This document shows positions 35,059 through 42,010 of a DNA stretch of 42,239 bases, in pieces. Origin of the DNA: CAVPPA01 sp050730755 (GTDB taxonomy: Bacteria; Patescibacteriota; Saccharimonadia; Saccharimonadales; UBA4665); the NCBI GenBank assembly GCA_050730755.1, contig JBOHNR010000014.1, positions 1 through 42,239 on the forward strand, read 5' to 3'. The stretch's first letter is position 1, and every line of letters starts with the position of its first letter. The position numbers and the translations under genes were made by a program. The notes beneath the pieces are model-generated. The model did no database searches and was not told where the DNA came from. It worked only from the letters and a program-made list of their open reading frames with translations.

Positions 35059-37023
35059 TTACATTTTTGCCCTAATGTCGGCAATTATGTCACGTAGCTC
35101 GGTGGCCTTTTCGAATTCTAGATTGGCGGCGGCTAATTCCATCTGGGCCGTTAGGTCTTTAACTAACATTGCATATTCATCCTTGGGTATTTTATGAAGA
35201 TTTAACTTTGCTGTTTTAGCCTCCTCTGGTAGATCGGCCCGCATGCCTTTCTCAATAATTTTACTAATACCGGTCGCCGTTATGCCATGCACTTTATTGT
35301 ACTTTGCCTGAATATTACGTCGGCGCTCAGTCTCGCTAATCGTTTTTCTCATCGACTCAGTCACGTGATCGGCATACATAATAACCCTGCCATCGACGTG
35401 GCGGGCAGCTCGACCAACATTTTGGATTAAAGCCTGTTCACTCCTTAAAAAACCTTCTTTATCAGCATCCAATACTACAACTAGCGATACTTCTGGTAAA
35501 TCTAGCCCCTCACGGAGTAAATTTATACCAACTAAAACATCATATGTTCCGAGCCTCAGGTCGCGTAGTATATCGGTTCGCTCTAAAGTTTCAATATCGC
35601 TATGAAGATAAGCGACTTTAATATCAAGTTCTTTTAAGTAATCAGTGAGCTCCTCAGACATGCGTTTAGTTAGCGTCGTCACCAGCACTCGCTGATGCTT
35701 GGAGATTGAGGTTTTAATTTCGCTAATTAGATCATCAATTTGACCCTCTATTGGCCGGACTTGAATTTTCGGGTCTAAGATGCCTGTCGGTCGGATAATT
35801 AATTCTACTGGCTTTGGGCTGCGGCTAAGTTCGTACTCAGCAGGTGTCGCAGAAACATAAATAGACTTATTAAGATGCCTTTCAAACTCAGTAAAAGTTA
35901 GTGGCCTATTATCAAGAGCACTCGGTAAGCGAAAACCGTATTCTACTAACACCTCTTTACGGGCACGGTCACCGTTATACATACCTCTGACTTGAGGAAT
36001 TGTCATATGTGATTCGTCAATAAACATAATATAATCGTCAGGGAAATAATCAAGTAGTGTGGCCGGCTGTTCGCCAGATTCGCGGTCAGTTAAATACCGC
36101 GAGTAATTTTCAATTCCCTTGACAAAGCCAGTCGCTTCGAGCATTTCGAGATCGAATCGAGTTCGTTGTTCAAGCCGTTGAGCCTCCAATAACTTACCTT
36201 TTTTCTTAAACTCGGCTAGCCTCTGCTGTAACTCCTGCTCGATCTTCCCTATAGCCAACTTCAATTTCTGCTGGGGTGTTACGTAATGCGAACCTGGAAA
36301 AATCCTAATTTGTTCGAGATTAGCTAAGATTTCACCAGTTAATGGATCGATTCTAGTGATTCGATCCACCTCATCGCCAAAAAATTCAATTCGATAGGCA
36401 ACTTCTTCGCTCGCCGGATAAACGTCGACCACATCGCCCCGAACTCTAAACGTACTACGGTGAAAATCAATGTCATTGCGTTGATATTGAATATCAGTCA
36501 ATTGCCGCAAAAATTTGTCTCGTAAGCGACGCTCCTTGATCTTCACTACGATTGACAAGCTACTGTAATCTTCTACTGAACCAATGCCATAAATACAGCT
36601 AACGCTAGCCACAATAATAACGTCACGGCGCGTTAGCAGAGCGTCTGTCGCAGCGTGACGTAATCTATCGATTTCTTCGTTGATATCCGAATCTTTTTCA
36701 ATATAAGTATCGGTCCTCGGCATATAGGCTTCCGGTTGATAGTAATCAAAGTAGCTTACAAAATAATGAACGGCGTTATTTGGAAAAAACCTTTTAAACT
36801 CACCGTACAACTGAGCTGCTAAAGTTTTATTGTGGCTTAAAACCAGTGTAGGTTTTTGTTGGCTTTGGATCACTTCCGACATGACATATGTTTTGCCACT
36901 GCCTGTAACGCCTAAAAGAACTTGTTCGTCTAAATTTTGCTTTAAGCCGTACGTCAACTGAGCAATAGCCGCCGGCTGATCACCGGTTGGCTTGAAACTA
37001 CTCTTTAAAACGAATTTCCTCAC
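35059..37023 (-). CDS. uvrB: Excinuclease ABC subunit UvrB
   Basis: Damage-verifying helicase of nucleotide excision repair; 654 residues, full length. Walker A GVTGSGKT (38-45), the beta-hairpin region YFDYYQPEAYMP, SVSCIYGIGS, motif II with FIDESH, YVSATPAEYEL, and helicase motifs V-VI (GINLLREGLDLPEVSLV, QNVGRAARH). The C-terminal UVR domain that binds UvrC (about 620-654, LEFEKATELRDIIADI) is present. Start is GTG at 37023 (MRKFVLKS), 6 nt after an extended -10 box. uvrA and uvrC are not in the window. Confidence 0.97.
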   Translation of the reverse strand: MRKFVLKSSFKPTGDQPAAIAQLTYGLKQNLDEQVLLGVTGSGKTYVMSEVIQSQQKPTLVLSHNKTLAAQLYGEFKRFFPNNAVHYFVSYFDYYQPEAYMPRTDTYIEKDSDINEEIDRLRHAATDALLTRRDVIIVASVSCIYGIGSVEDYSSLSIVVKIKERRLRDKFLRQLTDIQYQRNDIDFHRSTFRVRGDVVDVYPASEEVAYRIEFFGDEVDRITRIDPLTGEILANLEQIRIFPGSHYVTPQQKLKLAIGKIEQELQQRLAEFKKKGKLLEAQRLEQRTRFDLEMLEATGFVKGIENYSRYLTDRESGEQPATLLDYFPDDYIMFIDESHMTIPQVRGMYNGDRARKEVLVEYGFRLPSALDNRPLTFTEFERHLNKSIYVSATPAEYELSRSPKPVELIIRPTGILDPKIQVRPIEGQIDDLISEIKTSISKHQRVLVTTLTKRMSEELTDYLKELDIKVAYLHSDIETLERTDILRDLRLGTYDVLVGINLLREGLDLPEVSLVVVLDADKEGFLRSEQALIQNVGRAARHVDGRVIMYADHVTESMRKTISETERRRNIQAKYNKVHGITATGISKIIEKGMRADLPEEAKTAKLNLHKIPKDEYAMLVKDLTAQMELAAANLEFEKATELRDIIADIRAKM

Positions 37024-37029
37024 TCACCA

Positions 37030-37038
37030 ATTGTATCA
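37030..37038 (-). promoter_or_regulatory. Extended -10 promoter of uvrB, leaderless layout
   Basis: Minus-strand TGATACAAT (TACAAT at 37035-37030) ends 6 nt before the GTG start. Confidence 0.5.
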
Positions 37039-37060
37039 AGCCGGAGACTTAAAAAAGTTT

Positions 37061-37714
37061 TTAGCCAGCTCGGGGCAGTGGATTTTGGACCGGATCGCGC
37101 CGTAAATACCAATGCTCATCACGTTTCATCAAATCGTGAATATCAGCATTTTTCTTATCTAATAAATGAATAACACGATAAACAAGCCTTTGCGGATCTT
37201 CATCATAGATGACTAGCTCTCCGTCCGGTGGATCGAGAATTTTCATAAGCTCTGGTATAAGGTCAGCCGTTCCGCCGCTACCAAGTAAGACGCCGCACGG
37301 CTTATGCGCTTCAAGAGCAGAAGTAAACTCATGAAGTGAGCCAAAGCGCCCGCCTATGGTTAAAATGGCATCGCTTGACTGGACTAAATAAAGATCTCTG
37401 CCAACGTAACTCAAACCGGTAAAATTAAGAAAATCGAAGACATCGTGAGGCAAACGATATTTCTTGATATGCTCGCGGAGGCTTGTAGCCGGCGAGAAAC
37501 CAATGCTTGTGCCGCCAGCTTGTTTAGCGCCGTAAGCTGCATAGTAGGGCAACCCAACGGTAGCGCCCGTAGTTAGAATGTGGCCCTTTTCAGCTATAGT
37601 CTGACCAAGTAGTTGAGCTCTCTCGTGAGCCTCCTCAACGGTATCACCAGCTGCCGCTCCAGATACACAAATTGAATAGCGGAGGGTTTTTAATGCTTCT
37701 AAATTATTAGCCAT
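37061..37714 (-). CDS. SLOG/LOG-family Rossmann protein (TIGR00725-like)
   Basis: 217 residues with the SLOG fold: an N-terminal strand RYSICVSGAAAGD, a conserved TTGATVGLPYYAAYGAKQAGG nucleotide-binding region (about 50-70) and GGRFGSLHEFTSALEAHKPCG (about 121-141), which corresponds to the PGGxGTxxE motif of LOG (lysine decarboxylase-like) proteins, here with Arg-Phe in place of the usual pattern. Some LOG proteins release cytokinin bases from nucleotides; other SLOG proteins bind nucleotide-derived ligands. Substrate unknown here. It precedes uvrB by 38 nt and is 25 nt after the hypothetical gene upstream, so the three are probably one transcript, though uvrB also has its own -10. Confidence 0.8.
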   Translation of the reverse strand: MANNLEALKTLRYSICVSGAAAGDTVEEAHERAQLLGQTIAEKGHILTTGATVGLPYYAAYGAKQAGGTSIGFSPATSLREHIKKYRLPHDVFDFLNFTGLSYVGRDLYLVQSSDAILTIGGRFGSLHEFTSALEAHKPCGVLLGSGGTADLIPELMKILDPPDGELVIYDEDPQRLVYRVIHLLDKKNADIHDLMKRDEHWYLRRDPVQNPLPRAG

Positions 37715-37738
37715 TTGTTTTTACCACTAATACTTACC

Positions 37739-38971
37739 TTATACTAATACCGGTTCCTCGACAAGCTGTGACTGTAAGTTGCTCAGAACCGCTTGTTCTA
37801 CATTTTCATGTTTCAAGTATCTGATCATAATTTCGTGCCAGAGATTATTCCGAAGATAATGAACTATTCGATTCGAATATGGCAATTGATTGCAGTAGTT
37901 CAAGGCAGCATCAATGACGTTCAATGAGACTGGTTGATGATCGTGGAGAAATCCCAGGCTAGTGGTGTTGTGCCAGAATGATAAACTTGGCTCGATGTGA
38001 CTGAGCGCCTTCTCGATAGAGTGCCAAGTTAGGTCTTGTTGTTGGACTTGTGGCTCGAATAGGTCGGTCCGGAATCGATCGGAAAATCGGGCGTAATAAC
38101 GTTGGATAATTTGCCAAGGTACAGGTTGATCTAACAACTCAGCAAAAAGAACCGGCTCGTCCGCCGCAACTATCTGAACTAGTTTGCCAAAATTGGGTTT
38201 AACTTGACAGAGTTTAAGAAAGGTTGAGCAAGCTCGCACTTCGTTCATCTCATGAAGAGCCAGAATGAAGCTGGTAAGGATTGTGGCTGGTGGTATTTCG
38301 TCTGGAAGTGGCAGCAAGACAATACTACCGAACTCTTTGAGGGCAATAATGCTATGTTTCCGATGAGTTACAACCTCCTTAGCTAATTTCTGCCAGTACC
38401 TTGAATCAGGCGTAATAATCTCCATCTGTCTAATCTCAAAATCACTCGGTTTGAGCTTTTTATAGCTTTCCAGCATAGCTCTCCGCCAACTGGTTGACTC
38501 GAGCATCCAGGCAGCCGCAAAGATAGTCACGATTTGCTCGCGTCGCAACATCGAGTCAAGTGAACGATAGTGAAGCGCTCTCATGACATGTTTTGGATGT
38601 TGGTTATTAAGTAGTCGTTTGGCGACTGTCGTCTGAAGTGCAAAGCAACTCCTGGAAACTGGTAACGATAACAATGCTTTGGCGATACTATCGTTCTGAT
38701 TATCGTCAAAGTCATATTTCTGACGCAAAGTTGCGACGAGCCGGGCATCGTCGACCCTCACCTTTTGTTGTAGTGTCTCATAAAGCTCGATGCCAGTAGT
38801 GTCACTTGGGTCTAAGCCAAGTTCTTTTAGTTTTAACTTGGTAGCCCTTTCGACTTCGGTAGAAAACTGGATATCTAGGCTGTTATGCCCACTGGCCGAC
38901 TCAAGGCGTGATAAAACTCGATGAAACGAGGGCTCATTTGCTCCCAGAAGTTCGGAAAGTACCCTTGTCAT
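37739..38971 (-). CDS. Hypothetical protein, possible lineage-specific family
   Basis: I cannot assign a function. 410 residues from ATG at 38971 (or 419 from GTG at 38998; neither has a Shine-Dalgarno sequence). It is soluble, mostly helical by pattern, without signal peptide or long membrane segment. Notable stretches: HVMRALHYRSLDSMLRREQ (mid-protein), a central pair of hydrophobic beta-like segments (SIIALKEFGSIVLLPLPDE), and SLNVIDAALNYCNQLPYSNR plus NNLWHEIMIRYLKHEN near the end. The tail is acidic. It leads the SLOG gene and uvrB. The upstream side is the structured region at 39.0-39.2 kb. Confidence 0.6.
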   Translation of the reverse strand: MTRVLSELLGANEPSFHRVLSRLESASGHNSLDIQFSTEVERATKLKLKELGLDPSDTTGIELYETLQQKVRVDDARLVATLRQKYDFDDNQNDSIAKALLSLPVSRSCFALQTTVAKRLLNNQHPKHVMRALHYRSLDSMLRREQIVTIFAAAWMLESTSWRRAMLESYKKLKPSDFEIRQMEIITPDSRYWQKLAKEVVTHRKHSIIALKEFGSIVLLPLPDEIPPATILTSFILALHEMNEVRACSTFLKLCQVKPNFGKLVQIVAADEPVLFAELLDQPVPWQIIQRYYARFSDRFRTDLFEPQVQQQDLTWHSIEKALSHIEPSLSFWHNTTSLGFLHDHQPVSLNVIDAALNYCNQLPYSNRIVHYLRNNLWHEIMIRYLKHENVEQAVLSNLQSQLVEEPVLV

Positions 38972-39031
38972 AGCTTCATATATCTTACCACTTAGCACAA
39001 GCAGAATACAGTAGTAAAACAGTAAAATTAT

Positions 39032-39060
39032 TTGACATACCTAAGGGGTTATGCTAAACC
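39032..39060 (+). promoter_or_regulatory. Possible promoter of the structured region and orphan ORF
   Basis: TTGACA (39032-39037, consensus), 17-nt spacer, TAAACC (39055-39060, weak) preceded by TGC as an extension. A second hexamer TATAGT lies at 39063-39068. Confidence 0.35.
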
Positions 39061-39077
39061 TGTATAGTATTTTCGTT

Positions 39078-39215
39078 GAGTGGAAATCTACTCCGATGTA
39101 CTTTGACAAGCAGATACTCACAAAGTGAGATATAAGGGTATATTATTGCATGCTCCCTTATACCTCACTTTGTGTGAAAGTAGCACACACCAGTAAGAAA
39201 CTGGAGCATTTTGCT
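39078..39215 (+). other. Run of consecutive inverted repeats; candidate structured RNA or leader
   Basis: Five inverted repeats in 138 nt: GAGTGG-AAAT-CTACTC (39078-39093); a 20-bp pair with one mismatch, arms 39119-39138 (CACAAAGTGA...) and 39155-39174 around a 16-nt loop; TGTGTG-AAAGTAG-CACACA (39171-39189, overlapping the last arm); CCAGT-AAGAA-ACTGG (39190-39204); and AGCA-TTT-TGCT (39205-39215). They end 2 nt before the GTG of the orphan ORF. This may be a small RNA, a regulatory leader or the end of a lost element. It does not match any RNA family I know (not tmRNA, RNase P, SRP or 6S by inspection). Confidence 0.5.
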
Positions 39216-39217
39216 GA

Positions 39218-39583
39218 GTGGATAGCAAGGGAGAATATGTTGACAGCATCTACGACGGTAGGCGAACGGCTGGCATGAAAACAGTCAGGAGTGAGAGTCG
39301 GGAAGAAGTCATTGAGCAAATCAGGGAGATGCTCAGTCCGTTCGGAACCATCACACCGTCAAGGGGGGCAGACAAGACCAAAAGAGTAACTCAAGCATCG
39401 GCTAAAATCATCTTAACTTTTTGTCCTAAGGACGGGAAGTGGTTACCGGAGCTCTGGCAAGGTTTCCTCGATACATGGGAGAAAGTTGACAGAAGGATCA
39501 AGAACTTGCTCGAGCTTAAATTCAACCCCTTCCTCCCGCCAGAACCAGTTCTCGCATACAAAATGACAAGGCTTCTTGTCTAA
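39218..39583 (+). CDS. Orphan hypothetical protein
   Basis: An open frame of 121 residues beginning with GTG (GGAG 11 nt upstream); an ATG at 39275 is an alternative giving 102 residues. No known domain. The first 60 residues are charged and helical (SREEVIEQIREMLSPFG), then basic, then SAKIILTFCPKDGKWLPELW, a Trp-rich helix WQGFLDTWEKVDRRIKNLL and a short end. Codon choice (more AGG, GAG and G-rich codons) seems unlike its neighbours by eye, suggesting recent arrival or a non-coding frame. It stands alone, directly after the run of inverted repeats. Confidence 0.4.
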   Translation: MDSKGEYVDSIYDGRRTAGMKTVRSESREEVIEQIREMLSPFGTITPSRGADKTKRVTQASAKIILTFCPKDGKWLPELWQGFLDTWEKVDRRIKNLLELKFNPFLPPEPVLAYKMTRLLV

Positions 39584-39952
39584 TCCTATCGTTCATCTAG
39601 CGCATCCAGTTTCTTTCTAGCAACACAACTACCTTAAGGTAGGATCAGACGCGTCTTTCGAAGTCGCTAGGGAAAGCAATCCAGGTTTCTGTCGTTGCAA
39701 TTTCAAAGGTTCCGAACCGTAAGACTGTTAAACGTCGGTACCAAATCCGACACCGTCGTCGATAGCTGATCAATGATGGTGGGATGGCGACAATGCTTTT
39801 TGGTACTAACAACACCTTCGGCATGTCGCCTTCCCACCTCTCAGCTTGCTGCTGATTCTTCAAATCTGCTTGTCATAAATCGTATCTGTACGTGTCTATC
39901 GTATACTGATGAGCTGGGAACAGCGAAATACGAAGAAAAAGTTTGGAAAGTT
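39584..39952. other. 369-bp gene-poor gap with two palindromes
   Basis: No gene I can support. It has the palindromes at 39629-39656. A 12-mer at 39864-39875 repeats in inverted orientation the one at 39104-39115. A minus-strand frame at 39645-39863 (72 codons, TTG start) and a plus-strand frame at 39773-40021 run through it, but neither looks like a real protein. Confidence 0.5.
39629..39656. repeat. Two adjacent perfect palindromes
   Basis: CTACCTTAAGGTAG (39629-39642, 14 bp) and AGACGCGTCT (39647-39656, 10 bp), 4 nt apart. Their role is unknown; a protein-binding site or the 3' end of the upstream unit are options. No T run for a terminator. Confidence 0.6.
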
Positions 39953-40957
39953 TTAGAAGTGTTCAGGTTTATACCATTCGGGTGCTTTTTTAAGCCATTC
40001 CTCGAGGTCATGCTCGCTTAGCAACCCTGCCTGGGCGCCTACCTTCTGAACAACACTCATTGAATTAATCGGAGCCAGTTGAAGGGCACTTTCAAGGTTG
40101 TTTCCTTTGGCCAGAGCTGCCGCAAACGTTGAGGCAAAAGCATCACCAGCGCCAGTTCGATCAATCGGCGGCGATGGGTCAGGATAAAGTGGCATTTTAA
40201 AACGGTTTTGACTGTCGGAAGCATAGGCACCGTTAGGACCATCGGTCACTACGACTATTTTTGGACCAAGCGCATGTAGGTGATTAAGTAGATCATTAAT
40301 ATCATCATGATTTCCGCCACCAACAGTGACCGCTTCTTCACGGTTTAAAATTAAAACCTCAGTTCGTTGGTAAATCCGTTTTAACCGCTCAGCTCCCGCT
40401 TCCATTTGAAATGTTCCCGGTTGAAAAGCCAATTTAACATCAGGATTTTCATCAAGCCAGTCCGCCACCTGATCATGGTAAGGTATAGCATGTTCACTAA
40501 TTGAACTGAAATACATCCACCTGGGAACCTCAGACGGCCTCAAATGCGGCCAGTAATAATCATATTCTTCATGCTTAATTAGAATAGTTCGTTCGGATTG
40601 GTACCATAAGACGTAGTGATAATTACTCTTCTTGTCCGGGTTAACCCGGACAAACCGATGATCGACACCATTTTTAACAAGCGAATTAATCATATCTCGG
40701 CCTTCTTGGTCGGCACCGACGTTAGTCACAAAGGCGGTTTTTAAGCCGAGACGGGCAATGGCCACAGCTCCATTAGATGCATTGCCAACTCCCTCAACAA
40801 CTTCAGCGTGATCAAACGGAAGTTTTGTGCCATATTCCATGGCTAAAACCTTTCTGCCGTTTTCGTCAGTATAAGTTATCGCTTGGTCGTCCAGTAATTT
40901 TATAAAAGCGTCTGTCACAATATCGCCGACACTTATAAAATCAAATTGATTTTTCAT
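39953..40957 (-). CDS. PfkB-family carbohydrate kinase
   Basis: Ribokinase-fold ATP-dependent sugar kinase, about 334 residues. PfkB signature 1 is GVGNASNGAVAIARLG (about 56-71); signature 2 DRTGAGDAFAST carries the catalytic Asp (about D272). The NREEAV and VVTDGPNGAY stretches build the ATP site. I chose the ATG at 40957 (MKNQFDFISVGDIVTD), 7 nt after GGTGGG; the frame is open to a TTG at 40990, but the family starts at the SVGD strand. The substrate is open (fructose-6-phosphate, ribose, a nucleoside or other sugar). It follows the aldolase gene by about 60 nt on the same strand, which points to sugar-phosphate metabolism. Confidence 0.9.
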   Translation of the reverse strand: MKNQFDFISVGDIVTDAFIKLLDDQAITYTDENGRKVLAMEYGTKLPFDHAEVVEGVGNASNGAVAIARLGLKTAFVTNVGADQEGRDMINSLVKNGVDHRFVRVNPDKKSNYHYVLWYQSERTILIKHEEYDYYWPHLRPSEVPRWMYFSSISEHAIPYHDQVADWLDENPDVKLAFQPGTFQMEAGAERLKRIYQRTEVLILNREEAVTVGGGNHDDINDLLNHLHALGPKIVVVTDGPNGAYASDSQNRFKMPLYPDPSPPIDRTGAGDAFASTFAAALAKGNNLESALQLAPINSMSVVQKVGAQAGLLSEHDLEEWLKKAPEWYKPEHF

Positions 40958-41017
40958 GTTTTTACCCACCATTTTTGAAATCACTACCAATACAATAACT
41001 CTTGTTAGAGTTAAAAA

Positions 41018-41935
41018 TCAACAAGGCTGTGCTTTCCCGGCCGAATTAAAATCATCAATCTTATTCTCCACGACCGACTGGACGGCAGGTACCACTGCTT
41101 TCTCGATAAGCTTAGCGACTGAGTACTCATCTGGATTTTCCTGAAGGGTTTTTTCTAAGGTCTGGCGATACATAATGCGCATATCAGAATTAATATTAAC
41201 CTTGGTTACGCCTATTTTGACAGCGCTGATAAAGTAATGACCTGGCGTGCCGCTGCCACCATGAAGTGAAATATTGCAATCAAGAGCTTCTCTAATTCGT
41301 TGGAGCAGTTCAATATCAAGAACCTTCGGCACTGGGTATTTTCCATGTAGGTTGCCGATGGCAGCAGCAAACGTATCTATCCCGGTAGCATTGACAAAGG
41401 CTTTGGCGCCATCAGGAGTACTGAATGTCTTTTTAATGGCTTCGTAGTCAATTGCCTCAGTATGAAGGTTTGATGAGCCGGCAAAGTAATGAGGTTCACT
41501 TTCCACTAGAGCCCCGGTAAACCTGGCGAAATCAACGATTTCTTTGGTAGCATCGATGATTTCTTGATCAGTCGCATCATGGTTAGCCTGAGAAATATCG
41601 ATATGGATAAACTCAAAACCAGCTTCTATGCCAGCTTTGGCAGTGGCAATAGTTGGTGAATGGTCGAGGTTAATATACATTTCAATACCGTATTGCACTT
41701 GAAAGTTGTCTACCATATCCCGAATATTTTCCAGACCAATCGTATCAACTTCACCCTGGCTGACTTCTACAAGTAAAGGAGCTTTTTTGGCAACTGCTGC
41801 CTGAGCCACAGCCCTAAGAGTTGGTTCATCGTCCAGATTAAACGCACCAAAGGCCCAGTGCTCGGCTCGGGCTTGGGTCATGCGTTCGCGGGCACGCTGA
41901 CAATTTTCTCGAATCTTAGTGAGTGTTAATGACAT
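41018..41935 (-). CDS. Class II fructose-bisphosphate aldolase (ketose-bisphosphate aldolase family)
   Basis: Zinc-dependent aldolase splitting fructose-1,6-bisphosphate (or a related ketose bisphosphate) into triose phosphates; 305 residues. Catalytic Asp and zinc His in YINLDHS (D91, H92), FEFIHIDISQ, the Glu-rich ALVESEPHYFAG (about 142-153), zinc His in GNLHGKYP and LHGGSGTPG, and the phosphate loop KVNINSDMR. The VEAELG segment of classical enzymes is changed to VESEPH, so close substrate choice is uncertain. Preceded by transketolase and followed by a PfkB kinase on the same strand. Confidence 0.9.
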   Translation of the reverse strand: MSLTLTKIRENCQRARERMTQARAEHWAFGAFNLDDEPTLRAVAQAAVAKKAPLLVEVSQGEVDTIGLENIRDMVDNFQVQYGIEMYINLDHSPTIATAKAGIEAGFEFIHIDISQANHDATDQEIIDATKEIVDFARFTGALVESEPHYFAGSSNLHTEAIDYEAIKKTFSTPDGAKAFVNATGIDTFAAAIGNLHGKYPVPKVLDIELLQRIREALDCNISLHGGSGTPGHYFISAVKIGVTKVNINSDMRIMYRQTLEKTLQENPDEYSVAKLIEKAVVPAVQSVVENKIDDFNSAGKAQPC

Positions 41936-41960
41936 ACTTATTACTTTCTTTTAAGTCTAA

Positions 41961-41980
41961 ATGCTTACGCTATTAAGCAT
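41961..41980. repeat. 7-bp hairpin between transketolase and aldolase genes
   Basis: ATGCTTA-CGCTAT-TAAGCAT. On the minus strand it is followed by TTTAGACTT, only a weak T run; a terminator of the transketolase gene or an mRNA stem is possible. It overlaps the candidate aldolase -10. Confidence 0.4.
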
Positions 41981-42005
41981 ACATAGTTTGATAGGCCACT
42001 GACAA
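41976..42005 (-). promoter_or_regulatory. Possible promoter of the aldolase gene
   Basis: Minus-strand TTGTCA (42005-42000), 18-nt spacer, TATGCT (41981-41976, four of six consensus). The aldolase ATG is 40 nt further on, with no clear Shine-Dalgarno sequence. Confidence 0.35.
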
Positions 42006-42010
42006 CAATT

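Noticed and set aside
35045..35080. ACATT...AATGT stem followed by seven T at the end of uvrB
   Set aside because: Only five A/T-rich pairs with an 8-nt loop; too weak to call a terminator.
39061..39216. tmRNA, RNase P, SRP or 6S RNA as the identity of the structured region
   Set aside because: None of the conserved core sequences of those RNAs is visible on either strand.
39645..39863. Minus-strand 72-codon frame in the gap before pfkB
   Set aside because: TTG start, no Shine-Dalgarno sequence, Arg/Trp-rich composition unlike a folded protein, and it runs across both palindromes.
39773..40021. Plus-strand 82-codon frame overlapping the end of pfkB
   Set aside because: Its last part is antisense to the well-supported pfkB C-terminus and the rest is Cys/Leu-rich with no family.
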